A DNA stretch of 64,000 nt from Owenia fusiformis (GCA_903813345.2 CAIIXF020000009.1:14890347-14954346), one strand, 5' to 3'. Counted from the stretch's first letter, positions 44,238 to 55,680 are shown. The notes: a model not told the origin generated them from the sequence alone. A program made the numbers and translations.

Positions 44238-45227
44238 GATAAGATGAGTCGATGACATTTGGCAGTCTCACGGCTGGTGATCTGATGAAATGAACGGAGA
44301 GGGGAGTAGCTGATTTTCGGTAAATTCATCAAATGTTGAAGATTTATTTTTTCAAGAAAAAGTTTACAATTTAATGGCTAAATGAATAGACGCAGTGGAC
44401 GGGGGAATATGTTAGGTCTTCTTGGATTTTTTTACTAGGTGCAGCGTCGTCAACGTGCAAATGCCAATGTTTTTGCTATAAATCAACCAACAGGGGTCTA
44501 CCCGACCTGTAATAAATACTTGTAAGTGAAGTAATTATCACAAAACTATTGCCATCATTGGTTTTGTAAAACATGTTACCATACGTTATATAAAAAGAAA
44601 ATTATTAAAATTGAACGGAGGGGGGGGGGTAGTAATGTGTCTATAAGACATATGAAAACTTCCAATAACTCCATATGTCCCCATTTTTCACTTTTCAGAG
44701 TTGTAACATCAAGTTACTGAGTAAGTGAGTTCATTTTTCAAGTACACGAATTTGTGGAAATTCCGTCCACCTTAAAGACATATTACTCCCTCCATGCGTT
44801 CACTCCCCCCCCCTCCGTTCAATTTTAATTATTTTCGATTATTTTTTATCTATCATTTGGAAAATTATTAAAAAAAACTGGCTATGAATTTTGTGATAAA
44901 AATGTCGCTTATATATTTATTACATGTCGTGCAGACCAATGTTGCTTGATTTATAGCAAAAACATTGGCATTTGCACTTTGGCGACGCTGCGCCTTTTTT
45001 AATAGATCTTTTATCTTAGAATTCCATCAGTTCAAAAAAATCCAAGAAGACCTAACATATTTCCCTGTGCCCTGCACCTAATTATTTAGCCATTCAATTG
45101 TAAACTTTTTCTTGAAAAAATAAATCTTCAACATTTGTTGAATTTACCGAAAATCAGCTACTCCCCCTCCGTTCCATTATCAGATCACCGGGAGTGAGAC
45201 TGCCAAATGTCATTGACTCATCTTAAC
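44238..45227. repeat. Large palindrome, arms about 450 bp
   Basis: GATGACATTTGGCAGTCTCA near 44250 is mirrored by TGAGACTGCCAAATGTCAT near 45200. AGCTGATTTTCGGTAAATTC and CAAATGCCAATGTTTTTGCT are likewise mirrored. The centre is near 44720. One arm exists alone at 27035-27460. Confidence 0.75.
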
Positions 45228-45393
45228 TTTGATGAAACATATGGTCACTATGGCTACTCGTGTTTTGGGGTATGTGGGATAAATCATTAAAATATTTGAG
45301 TATAAAGTGTTCATACAGCGCATGTTTTAATACAAGCATCACAATGCTAATATAGCATAATATAGCAAAGGTGTTTATTTGGTCTTCAAACTG

Positions 45394-46020
45394 TCATATG
45401 TTGGATTTCGGCTATTTATTGGGGATTTGAACAGGTGCATATGTTAGGCCAATGCATTAACTCCAGATCAAGCACTCATAGAGGTAATAAAATAATTTGG
45501 ACTTTGAGACAGGGAAGGTTTTTCTGAAACTTATTTGTCCTTATTTTCAGCCCTTTCCACTTATGTTTTTTCAATGTTTGATGCACCAATATGTTGCACT
45601 TTGAGACACAGTTAACCTCTAAAATAGGATTTATTTGGGATAAAGTGGAAAACAGTACATGTATTTCCCATGTTATTTTCCCAGAGGGAAAACTCATGTG
45701 ATTCATTGTTTTCAGCTTAATTTGGTCATCTAAAATTGATATCTTTAAAACCCCTGCATGAATCATATTTTCATTTAAAGATGTTAACCATGTCTCAAAA
45801 CGCAACAGAGTGATAGATGCAACAAACATTGAAAAACGGGTGTGGAAAGGGCTGGAAATCAGGACAACATTACAGAAAAAAACATGTTGATGGGGTGTTT
45901 GCACCTTTCCTGTCTTAAAGTCCAAATTATTTTATACTCTCTATGACTGCTTGTCCTGGAGTTGGCCTAACATATGCACCTGTTCAAATCCTCAGAAAAT
46001 AGCCAAAATCCAATATATGA
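45394..46020. repeat. Large palindrome containing a 149-codon frame
   Basis: GGATTTGAACAGGTGCATAT near 45420 is mirrored at 45990. AATAATTTGGACTTTGAGAC and CAGCCCTTTCCAC are also mirrored, with the centre near 45700. The minus-strand frame 45476-45925 spans the centre and therefore encodes mirror images; I do not consider it a gene. Confidence 0.75.
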
Positions 46021-47004
46021 CTGAAATCTGTTGCGATACCGTCCGTGGTCCTTTAAAAGAAAGGTATTTCTAGTTACATAGAGTACTTTTCATTCTCATC
46101 AATACATCTTTGCCTTGAAATCATTCGTGAAACATGTGGTTTGACCTTCATGGATATTTGCTTAATTTTGACACACCTTTGTTTAACTTATACTGTCTTT
46201 GAGGCTGCCTTATCTGAAACCCCGAAGTGTCTTTTGTTTCAAATGTTTAAACAATCAAGTCTCATGCATCTTGCCTTTATTTCAAACTCTAGTTTCCAGA
46301 CTCGAGTCCAATCAAAAATGGCTACATGGAAGTTTGTGAAGTCCTTTATTTCTGAAACTGTTTTCAATACTTAACTATAATTTTCCAGGTAACTGCTTTG
46401 CAAAATTATTGTGCATTGTGAATCTTCATTATCTATCTGATACATATTTTCCTCAGCAAACTTTATTTTCATAGAACACGATGAATCTTTTATTCCACAT
46501 TCTCAATTTTGCATCAATTATGTTTTAATAATTTTTTTTCCTGGGTCACTATGAAGGATTTCATTGACATTAAAATAAGTCATGGGAAAGAAGGTCATAA
46601 GAAAGAGGAACACTGAGTTCCACCCATTCCAATGATGCAGGTTTTGTGCTAATTTTGATTTATGGCTTTAGCAAATTGCAGCAATGTCAAAGTTAGTTTT
46701 TGGTCAAAGTAGGTTGTTAAATCACTAAAAAGAAGTCATGAATCTTATATCATAAATGTGTTTTAAATCAACTTGTTTGCCTGAAAATAAAATGTGGTCA
46801 CAGCTTTTCTGATGGGGATATACCCGAATGGTGTCTTATTCATAATGTAATCAATGAAATCATTGTGGTATGTATGTGGAGTCTATAGTTGCCTTATAAT
46901 TATAATAATACATTTACTTTAGTACATGGATTCTCTCCTAATATAATATTATTCCCTTATAAATATCCAAACTTTAATCAAAAGCAGTTTCAAAATTATC
47001 GTAT
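46021..47004. other. Unassigned interior of the composite element
   Basis: No recognised frame. The 77-codon frame at 46141-46374 lacks family features. Confidence 0.35.
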
Positions 47005-47159
47005 ATTATATTTCACCTAAAATATCGTATATGGTATAAGAGCTGTGAAAAATATTGTATATGGTATAAAAGGGGTGAAAAAATATTGTATATGGTATAA
47101 GAGAGCTGAAAAATATTGTATATGCATTTCCAAGACCCTCTATACACCCCCCCAATAGA

Positions 47160-47654
47160 ACTTTCAAATAACTTGTAGTAGTTGCTGTATATGCAACTTA
47201 TGTCCTCTGAAGATTTCAAAGCTCTTGGAATTACAGTTTTTGGTGTTTACTCTATAAAATTTGACAAAAAGTAGGACTAAGTCATTTTCAGGAAACTTTC
47301 TCATGGATAAAGTCAATGGCAGGTTTTCTGATTGACAAGTTTCTCAAAATTTGCCTTATACTTGATCATTTCTTGAAATGAATTACATCACTACTAGATT
47401 TAGACAATGACTCCTGGTTCAAAAGCTTGCCTGATTTCAAAATGGTCGCCATTTTTGTCTTGCAAAATTCAATTTTGGACCATTTCCTAGCTTTACAAAT
47501 AATTTTAGGTGTATTGAATCGCAAAAAGCCATGTCACTGTAAAGGGTAGTTGTATGAAATAATTATCCCATCGAACGAAGTTCGGAGGGATATAGGGAAC
47601 GCCTCCGTCCGTCCGTCCGTCCGTACGTACATCCGTCCGTCCGTCCGTCCGGGC
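47160..47654 (+). repeat. GTCC-type repeat copy, host of the 8.4 kb element
   Basis: CGAACGAAGTTCGGAGGGAT, then CCGTCCGTCCGTCC runs (47588-47650), ending CGGGCAATAA at the insertion. The same order recurs at 56925-57020. Confidence 0.6.
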
Positions 47655-48340
47655 AATAACACGGGTAGTATCTAAAGCCCCGCCATGATTTATAAATCGC
47701 GAGCAAGTTCCCGCTGAAATCACGAGCAAAGTCCTTTTTATTTGTGTCACCTGGAAATATGGCCAAAAATGGTGAGAATACGCATTACTGTTCTTTGAAA
47801 CTTGAGGTATACTTTCAGAACAGGTATATCTTCACAAACAATGACATGAACGATAAATATGTTTATCGGCATGGAAGAAACTGGCGCAAATATGCACGTT
47901 TACATAATTTACTGTAACAAAATTACTTTTGTCGTTAAAATTGAGACAAGAACTACGATATGCATTCCTCATAATGAATATTGGATCAACATTGTATGTA
48001 TTGATAAGTTAGTTTACAATAACATCTCCTGTGGGGGGTGAAATACACCATTGGAGGTGTTCCAGTGGCCCCGCTGAAATTATGAGGAAGCCCCGCTGAA
48101 AACATGAGGAGGTCCCGCTGAAATCAGGAGCAGATTTCACGAGTACCCGCTTCGATCACGAGGAAAGCTTCATTACATTCCATTAAATATTGAGGTTCTT
48201 CAAATTAACGTACACGAAAGACCAAGCAAAGTATTTCTATTAATTATATATACTGTTTCATTCTAGGGCCACGTTTCAAATGTTTTTATTGCAACTTCAA
48301 GTCATCAGAGCAGAACGATTTCGTCAAACATTTTATATAG

Positions 48341-48547
48341 TTTCACCCATCATTGGATTTCAAAATAAACGAACCAAAATATATAGGAGAAAGATGGATA
48401 TATCGTGTATTAGACTTCAACATAAATTCAAGACAACTTGATGGAAGCATGAAGTTCAGGGGAATGAGCCTTTTATTAAACAGAGACACCCCAAGTTCCA
48501 AAAAAGAGGAAGTTTTGAGAGAAATGAGAACCACAAAGGCTCCATGA
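48341..48547 (+). CDS. Unrecognised open frame in the 8.4 kb element
   Basis: The frame is open after a TAG at 48338 and ends with TGA at 48545-48547. It has no ATG near its start, so it could only be an exon. About 60 bp upstream TTCATTCTAGGG looks like a splice acceptor, but the TAG closes that phase. The product (FKINEPKYIGERWIYRV, then basic and Ser-rich sequence) has a mixed, protein-like composition without a motif I can name. It may be a remnant of a protein carried by the element or a chance frame. Confidence 0.2.
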   Translation, partial: FHPSLDFKINEPKYIGERWIYRVLDFNINSRQLDGSMKFRGMSLLLNRDTPSSKKEEVLREMRTTKAP

Positions 48548-49203
48548 TAATTCAGAAGACGTTGTAGGTTCTAATTTTATAATTTCATAATAACATTAAA
48601 GTTTTTGTTTTTTAAATTTATTTCAAGAATGATTTATACACCATCAATGTAGAAAAATACGTTATTACAATACTTCAAAAAATGTGAGATGTCGGGAAGA
48701 TTTCGATGGTCATTTGATGTTTCTCCAAGTTACTAATGTCGTATCTAAGTATTCCATACCTGGCTACTGAGGTTTTGTAGGCACATAACGAGCCGATATA
48801 CAATCAATATACCATGCGTATCAAAAAAACGCAACAGATTGTTATCTCGGAAAAGCGCAAATCAGTGATAACAGCATTGATTTCATTCAATGTACCATAC
48901 ATTAAAGCCATGCGTCTCCTCTTTCCAATGGTATATCATTCATTGATATTGGGTCATGTTTGAGCGAGTAATCATTCCTTTTGCAAAGTAGGCCAAAATA
49001 AGCTTGGGACCAATTTATAAACATCGCGAATGTCAGTGTAATATTGGAAGAAAACATAAAACCAATGCATCCTTTTCATAATAATTATTTCCGAATAATC
49101 ATTGATTTCGCAATATAGGGCAAAATTCAGCCCGGACCCAAGTTTTAAACAGTACATAGGACATATGGGATATTTGAGGAAGGTGTGGCAGGTGTGACAT
49201 AGA

Positions 49204-49436
49204 CACGCGGTACTAACTTCGACCGTTAATTTGAATTTTTGACCTACCAGATGTTTGAAAATCAAGCATTGCGCGTCTCATACTGCACCGTTTTTCTTCA
49301 AAATTGTTCCATTCAAAGTAAAACAAAATTGCCTTTCTGTCGGTGCATTGCTTTATTTATGGGACTCGCAATCCTTGATTTTCAAAGATTTGGTAGGTCA
49401 AAAATTCAAATTAACGGTCGAAGTTAGTACCGCGTG
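49204..49436. mobile_element. CACGCGG element, 233 bp, 5 bp duplication
   Basis: Ends CACGCGGTACTAACTTCGAC on both strands with ATAGA on both sides (49199-49203, 49437-49441). The second copy of the host transposon is unoccupied here (53423-53427, inverse orientation), confirming the insertion. Arms of about 100 bp share GACCTACCAGATGTTTG and CATACTGCACCGTTTTTC with 23213-23620. Confidence 0.8.
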
Positions 49437-49561
49437 ATAGACAGCAAAGTGTTCATACTCATACTCTTGCAAGAATACATCCTATTCCCCTCCAAATTGC
49501 CACCACCTTTTGCACATAAAGATGCGCTCATCTCTCCATGTCATGCATGGTTCAGCCCTGA

Positions 49562-49837
49562 GTCATCTGTGGGTTAAAGCGAAGAATAAGCCCATTGGCA
49601 ATTCTTTCTCGAAGTTTTGCAATATCTGGTGGAGGAATGATTAGCACAGATGCTCCTGAGATAGCTCCAAAAGAAAAATTCACAACAATTCAAGTCAGGA
49701 GAACTTCCATTGGTACTTAGCCCTTGCACTGATTTTTGCAATATTTTAAACTTGGTCCAGAGACGATTTTGACCCACTGTGCAAATGGAAGGATTTCTCA
49801 CCCAACCATGACCACATGTGAATGAATGACATATCAT
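49562..49837 (-). pseudogene. Tc1/mariner-type transposase C-terminal remnant
   Basis: One minus-strand frame contains SPDLNCCEFFFWSYLRS, close to the SPDLNPxExxWxxLK block that holds the last catalytic acid region of IS630/Tc1/mariner transposases. A neighbouring frame continues PPPDIAKLRERIANGL and ends at a TGA near 49562, as expected for the C-terminal helices. A frameshift near 49650 separates the two. The second acidic residues are not assessable because the upstream part is lost. Residues normally Pro-Ile or Pro-Leu after SPDLN are Cys-Cys here, consistent with decay. Confidence 0.6.
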
Positions 49838-49946
49838 TGCAAAGAGGAGGACGTGGCTTTATGGTACATTGGATGAAATTTATGGAGTCACCTCCAGTTT
49901 TGTGATTTTACGAGATAACTGCTTGTTGCGTTTTTTATTCGTCCTG

Positions 49947-50329
49947 TATAGTGTATGTGGGGAGTTATCGCTAAAGTACGAGACCGGGATGGATATGGGC
50001 TGTATTCACTCCGGTACCGCTCCTGAAAATCGAACTCAATAAATACGTTTTACTCAATTTACGAAATAACGATTTTTTTAAACTTTACTTATGCTGTATA
50101 TTTGAAATTTTAATATCAATTTATTGATCTGCTCCGGCAATATATGAGTGTAAAATCAAACTTAAAAACTACTTCTTGAGAAAATCCGTACTTTAGTATG
50201 TGTTTGAATTTTGGAAGTTAATTATCAATATGTTTATGTTTATGCTATAGAATACATCTGTTTTATCCCATACTTGGACGTGTTACGGATACATAAAGCC
50301 GGTTTGTAAAAACTTATATTTTCATCAGC
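49947..50329. other. Interior of the 8.4 kb element, unassigned
   Basis: AT-rich with no frame or repeat recognised. Confidence 0.35.
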
Positions 50330-51250
50330 GGGCAAATATAGCTTTACGTCCCTCTCCGAGCGGGCAGATATAGTGACGTGTCGCAAAAAGGTCGCGCACG
50401 CATTGTTACACATTTTCGCTTTTTAACACCACAGAATGTGACGTTTTTGAGAAAAATGTACACATATGGAAATCCTTTCGTCCTCCACATTTCCCTCTAT
50501 AAGTCAAAACATTTAAGGCGAATAACTCTGATATCGTGTATGTATTAACAATGGGATAGGAGTATCATAAAACACGAATCAATTGATATTTTAGGTAAAA
50601 TGAATATACGTGTTGCTGTGCTTGAAAATAGGCGAATGGCGTAAATTAGCCCTATTTTAATGAATCTTGAAAACCTTTCGTCCTCCACTTTTCCACATAC
50701 AACAGAAAACACATAGTTTTGCGAACAAAATCAACTATTTATTAATGAACTAGAGTTTAAGAGCAAAATAATCATTTATGAATTATTGAAAATTGATCTC
50801 GTATTTTTTGTTTAATGTACACCTGAAAAGTTGAAGGTAACAAAAAATGAGCAAAAAAGGTCGCTGTCAACAGATTCTATTTTTCAAACTCTATGACGTC
50901 ACAATATGGGACGCTTACTAAAATTCATCCTTTGAAATAAAACTTCCATCTACCTTCATCAAGACGAAAAATAAGTATAATAGTCATATATTGTTTGAGT
51001 TATGAGCTTTTAAAGACGAAAAATAATTCAAAATGTAACATGTCAACAGGGGATATTTGCCAGATGTTTTGGTAAAAAAAATTTTTTTAAAAAGAACTCG
51101 CAAGAATCGTGAACGGAGTGTAGTTGATCTAAATATAACTTTAATTAGAATATTATCTTATAATCCGGGGAATCAAAGTTACATTCACGCGATACCCTTA
51201 CAAACAAATGCGCCACCTTTTTGCGACTCGTCAGTATATCTGCCCGCTAC
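50330..51250. mobile_element. GCGGGCAGATATA-ended element
   Basis: AGCGGGCAGATATAGTGACG at 50360 is mirrored by CGTCAGTATATCTGCCCGCT ending at 51250, followed inward by TCGCAAAAAGGT on both sides. A further direct copy, AGCGGGCAAATATAG, precedes it at 50331. The duplication is not clear, so the outer boundary may be 50331 or 50360. Confidence 0.5.
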
Positions 51251-51311
51251 GTCATAATCGCTGTTCCCGTATTGGTTCTTTTTTTGTAACGTTCGCATAC
51301 TGTAAACAACA

Positions 51312-51369
51312 ATGGAGAAAAACGCAGACAATCGCGATCTCTTTGATGCTTTAAAGAAGGGAAGGAGCA
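51312..51369 (+). CDS. Candidate first coding exon (MEKNADNRDLFDALKKGR)
   Basis: The ATG at 51312 has an excellent animal start context (ACAACAATGG). The frame encodes a short acidic-then-basic N-terminus resembling the start of an ankyrin-type helix and closes with TAA at 51381 unless spliced. A GTATGC at 51370 could be a donor, leaving one base of a split codon. The phase would fit an acceptor at 58275-58276 before the ankyrin exon but not the better acceptor at 58267-58268. Linking it to the gene 6.9 kb downstream is speculation. The alternative is a leader exon of the 8.4 kb element or a chance frame. Confidence 0.25.
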
Positions 51370-51517
51370 GTATGCCCCGTTAATAATCAAAGATTTGAAC
51401 AGGAAAATCCGGCTACGGACAAGAATACAAAACTGGACATGAATATTTTAGAATAATTCCATGGTTGGTTGCAAAGCTTTGGCCAATTGAACAATGTGAT
51501 TGGTATGGGATAAACAG

Positions 51518-51652
51518 ATCATCCTATAGTAGGTTCAGGATATTGGGATTATTCCTTGGCCAATATAATATATCTACCCTTGGGACCTACGACCCTCGGG
51601 CATATATAATATATAGGCCTTGGGATAATCCCAATATCCTGAACCGACTATA
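51518..51652. repeat. Hairpin with about 60 bp arms
   Basis: GGTTCAGGATATTGGGATTA at the left pairs with TAATCCCAATATCCTGAACC at the right, with ATCCTATAG tips. The centre is TTGGGACCTACGACCCTCGG. Confidence 0.7.
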
Positions 51653-53198
51653 GGATAATATCTATATGTACGATCGGTTTTGGATACAGGGTTTATCCTA
51701 AACCTCCCATTACATAACCCTTACAAAATTAGGATTGAAATATTTCCATGTATTATATTTCTGTACTATCATATAAATATAGGAATGTTTTGAAATGTCT
51801 ATGCAAGTTGATAAGTCCCAAGAACAAGAACAACGAATAATTTGAAAAAGGTTCTTTGGATTATTCTGATAGATTCATCAATTTGATATGAAAAGTAATG
51901 TAGGCAATAAGAAGTATATTGCTTGCAGGATTTTGAGTAAATCAGAAAAAATAAACACATCCAAATATCAATCACAAGGGTCTGGACGTATCGTCGCGTT
52001 TCGTTCAATCAGAACCAGATAAAATGGCAGATAATTTGATTTGCATCAAAATTGACAGTTTTATTGATTACTTTGGCATACATTGTGTATTTTCTTATTT
52101 TTTACAGTCGAATAATAGCTACTGTATGTTTAAATATATTGTATAAAATGTTTAGCTATGTGTTTGTAATCACTGCAAATTGGTATGTCATCCCTTTTTA
52201 AGCCCATAAAATGTAAACATTTCTCAGCAAATAAGATTGTGTTTTTTATTGAGTTTGTGTTTGTTTTCCTTGTACCCTTGCATGGTTTTGGATTTTTCCA
52301 GGACGCAAAACAAAGAATCTACTTCTTGTGGCCTTAGCTTTATGTTACATTAAATATAATTTGTTGCTAATTTAAGGTGAACACATGCATTTTTCATTTC
52401 TTTTTCACCATTAACAATAACTCGACAAAATGATACATTTCACTAAATCGTTAATCCGATGTAAATTCTTTGGATACCCTATGATTTTAAAGAAAATCAG
52501 TTTTATCTAACTAGAGATGATATTGATATCTCCACGGGAGAGCGAAGCGAACGAGTTCATATATCAATATCGTCGAGAAGATTAATATGATTTTCTGAAA
52601 AACTCATAGGATGTTCTAAATATCCTTCAATTAGTGTATACTAAATGGGGGAAATCAACAAGAATTGGAGTATATCGTTACAAAACCCTCCGCATATTGG
52701 TTTACTGGATTATATCGTGGCGATATCCTCTGGTTATATTCATTATGCCATGTAGCAAATTATTATTTTATTTTCCAGCTTGATAAAGAGTGAATGTCAT
52801 TCACATCTAGTTCTACTAAATATGAGAATAACAGTCAACCCTCTGATATTTCTAGTAAATTCGTTTGGAAAGTGATTGCCGTGATTGAAGATACTGTTAA
52901 GACAAAACAGCAGTGGAATTTTGTAGATTTCTATAAAAAACTAAGGAATATACACCATACTTAGCTATGTATATCGAAGTTTACAAAACGGAAAATTGCA
53001 TATAATAGTAATGCTTACAGGTCCGATTGCACCTGGTTGCACTAACATTTGTGTCATACTATTATTATTTGAAACACAAATGCTATTCGAAGAAGGCCAT
53101 AACTGATAGGACCTCCTACCCTTTACACCGGTTTTCCCGTTCTTTCAGATATCCATCCACATTTATTACCTCGAATCTTTGATTATAAACAGGATACT
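51653..53198. other. Interior of the 8.4 kb element with small repeats
   Basis: At 52245-52325 TTTTCCTTGTACCCTTGCAT and ACAAAGAATCTACTT repeat sequence at 39815-39880. At 52487-52612 an imperfect hairpin surrounds GAGCGAAGCGAACGAG. No gene-like frame. Confidence 0.45.
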
Positions 53199-54236
53199 CT
53201 CTCAGGAGCATCTGTGCTCACAATTCCTCCACCAGATATTGCAAAACCTCGAGAAAGAGTTGCCCATGTGCTGCTTTTCTCTGCTTTAACCCACAGATGA
53301 CTCAGGGCTGAACCATGCGTGACGTGGACAGATGAGCGCATCTTTATGTGCAAGAAAGTGGTAGCAATTTGGAGGGGTATTGGATGTATTCTTGCAAGAG
53401 TATGAGTATGAACACTTTACTGTCTATACTACACCTGTCACACCTTCTTCCAATAGCCCCAATGCCCGTTGTACTGACTTTTGCAATGTTTAAAACTTGG
53501 GTCCGAGCTGAATTTTGCCCCACTTTGCAATATCAACGATTATTCGGTCAGCCATGACTCCCTGTGAATAGTACAATAACGTCATTTCTAAGGGCAATAT
53601 AGTGAAATATTGGACCGAGGGCCGAAGGCCCAAGGTCCAATATTTCACTATATTGCTCGCAGAAATGACGTTATTAGTATTATTACCACCGTTAACGACC
53701 AGGACTGAAACAGCAAGAAAATCTTACGCATTGAACGATACCTAATATCCCGGGGAAAATTGCCGGTCCAGAATATATTCTAGACCGGTCCATATGGACC
53801 ACAACTATGACGTCACACATTTCTCAGGTCGATATAGTAAAATGAACGTCTTCTAAACTAGCACTAAAACCCCTAGAACTGGCCCGGCAAGGTGGTAATA
53901 ATGAATGATATTCCATTGCAAGGAGGAGTAATCCGGCTTTTTGGTACATTAAATGAAAAGGATGCAATCAGCATTGGTATTATGTTTTCTTCCAATATTG
54001 CATCGGGCTCCGTACACTGACTTTTGCGATTTTTATAACTTGGCCCAAAGCTAATTTTGGCGCACTTTGCAAATGGAATGATTACTCGCCCAACCATGAC
54101 CAAATATCAATGAATGATATATCATTGTAAAGAAGAGACATATGGCTTTACAGTGCATTGAATGAAATCAATGCTGTTATCACTGGTTTTGTGCTTTTCC
54201 GAGATAACGATCTGTTGCGTTTTTTGATACGCACTG
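53199..54236 (+). mobile_element. Second Tc1/mariner-like copy, 5' truncated and interrupted
   Basis: Begins abruptly within the transposase C-terminal region (CTCAGGAGCATCTGTGCT, then PPPDIAKPRERV) and runs to the end GTTTTTTGATACGCACTG at 54236, next to TA. Sequence at 53571-53889 is foreign to the other copy and includes a hairpin at 53579-53673. Confidence 0.6.
53579..53673. repeat. Perfect-looking hairpin with GAGGGCCGAAGGCCC centre
   Basis: AACGTCATTTCT-AGGGCAATA pairs with its complement ending TGCTCGCAGAAATGACGTT; ATATAGTGAAATATTGGACC is exactly mirrored. Arms are about 40 bp. Confidence 0.8.
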
Positions 54237-55034
54237 TATATTTATGTTTTTAAAATACATGTACAAATATTCCGTTGCGTTTTGTCTCATACGTATAGAA
54301 CTTAATTAATGTGATTGTCATTCAACATTTATCAATTTTGATTTTGTTCAAAACGTTTTGCTACCTACATGCAATGATTTCACTATGATGTCACTAGTTA
54401 GGTTGCAAAATACTTTGATATGCTAAAACACAGAAGTGGCACATTAGACATGGCATTTTATTATTGAAAAATTTGTTTCATTTGGTCAATCTTTGCATTG
54501 GTGTTAAAAGTGTTAACAATTTATACGTTGATGTATCGTGATAATAGGTTGTTTAAGCTTACGATGTTTTTTACAACCTAAACGTGAACGGGAAATATTA
54601 AACGATGCATTTGTTTTGGCGATTGGTCATACGTATAGGTTGACGTTTAGATTTTATTTGCAAGCTTAAACTCCCTTATCTATTACGATTACGAACCAAA
54701 TCATTTTGAATGTATTATTTCAATAATAATATTTCTGATTTTAAATCTGTTTCCATAATGGAATTCAAAACTGAGCTCCACATGTTCCGTGCTTTGATTC
54801 TAAACTGAGCTCCACATGTCCCGTGCTTCTTAATTTGCGCGTCTCATTCTATCTCACATGACATTTTTAGCTGGCTGAGCAAACCAGACAAGACAAGACA
54901 ATCGGAAACACCGATCCATGTGATGCTGAAATGCGACCTGTACTTCAACATGATGGAATTCCTCTCATCTTTTAAACACTTGGTTCCACATGACGCGCGA
55001 AATCATCAACTTAACATTAATTTTATTTTTACAG
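54237..55034. other. Interior of the 8.4 kb element, unassigned
   Basis: Contains a near-direct duplication of AACTGAGCTCCACATGT-CCGTGCTT (54770-54830). No frame recognised. Confidence 0.4.
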
Positions 55035-55380
55035 CAGTTTATTGTATTGCCGAGTTTTTGCAATTGGATGCTGCTATTTCCAGATAAGATCCCTGCTTCA
55101 CATGAATCACATCCGTTCAGCCACTGGGTTGCTACACAACTTTGTCATCGGTCATCTTCATGAGAGGGGGTTGGCATTAGACCATCTGGCTCAGGGAATT
55201 ATTGTATGGGAGTCAAATACGGGTGGGCGGTTGGGAAAGTCCGTAATATTTTTGGTACTTTTTTATGATGGCCTAAACATACGTATATGCGCCTCTTGCA
55301 CTGGTAAAACTTATCATAATAACATAATCACGCGAGACCTTTTTAAAGAATTGATAGTTGATGATGAAAGAGAGTCGTAA
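55035..55380 (+). CDS. Unrecognised open frame behind a splice acceptor
   Basis: TTTTATTTTTACAG (to 55034) is a strong acceptor, and the frame stays open for about 114 codons from there to TAA at 55378-55380. An internal ATG occurs about 27 codons in. The product has a mixed composition (LLHNFVIGHLHERGLALDHL in the middle, an acidic end VDDERES) and is not low-complexity, unlike the repeat frames nearby. I do not recognise a domain. It lies near the right end of the 8.4 kb element on the plus strand. It may be the last exon of a protein encoded or captured by the element, or a chance frame in less AT-rich DNA. Confidence 0.3.
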
Positions 55381-55584
55381 ATAACAATGATATTACATAA
55401 TATTAAAAGAGTCGCACATGTACATGTTTAGTTGTCACAATAATAACAATAACAATGATATATGATATACATGTGCTCTGTAGAGTATCAATAATTATTA
55501 TATCTATTACGTTGGCTACAATCGTGGCAGATTTGCAGAGTAAAATCGGACTTTACTCCATTTTGGAGAGACACTTGCTCCTGA

Positions 55585-55680
55585 TTTCAGCGGGACCTCC
55601 TCATGTTTTCAGCGGGGCCTCCTCATGTTTTCAGCGGGATCTTTAGTTTATTGCTCATGTTAGAAGCGGGACCTTGAGGG
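55585..55680 (-). repeat. Subterminal array of the 8.4 kb element
   Basis: Three units of TTTCAGCGGGRCCTCCTCAT type, about 23 bp each. This is the inverse of the array at 48080-48170. Confidence 0.7.

Larger units (their letters stand above)
43781..47153. mobile_element. Composite element with GGGGTGTATAGAG ends
   Basis: Ends GGGGGGGTGTATAGAG and inverse CTCTATACACCCCCCC are followed inward on both sides by units ATTGTATATGGTATAAGAGG. AATAGA is present at 43775-43780 and 47154-47159, a possible 6 bp duplication. Inside lie two large palindromes (44238-45227 and 45394-46020), so this could be one element that took insertions or a composite. No transposase frame is seen. The poly-G tips make the exact boundaries uncertain. 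Confidence 0.5.
48812..49946 (-). mobile_element. Degenerate Tc1/mariner-like transposon
   Basis: Ends CCATGCGTATCAAAAAAACG and inverse CGTTTTTTATTCGTCCTG, each bordered by TA. The minus strand keeps the 3' part of a transposase. It is internally deleted (under 0.9 kb without the nested 49204-49436 element) and surely inactive. A second copy is at 53199-54236. Ends are followed by AACGCAACAG and TTATCTCGGAAAAGC in both copies. Confidence 0.65.

Noticed and set aside
47505-47766. Asp/Gly/Arg/Thr repeat protein (DGRTDGRTD)
   Set aside because: Reading of the GTCC simple repeat in two phases.
53300-53370. WTDERIF-like reading near 53320, resembling a catalytic block of mariner transposases
   Set aside because: In both copies it lies downstream of the C-terminal stop of the SPDLN/PPPDIAKLRERI frame, so it cannot be the catalytic block. 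The match is short and probably chance.
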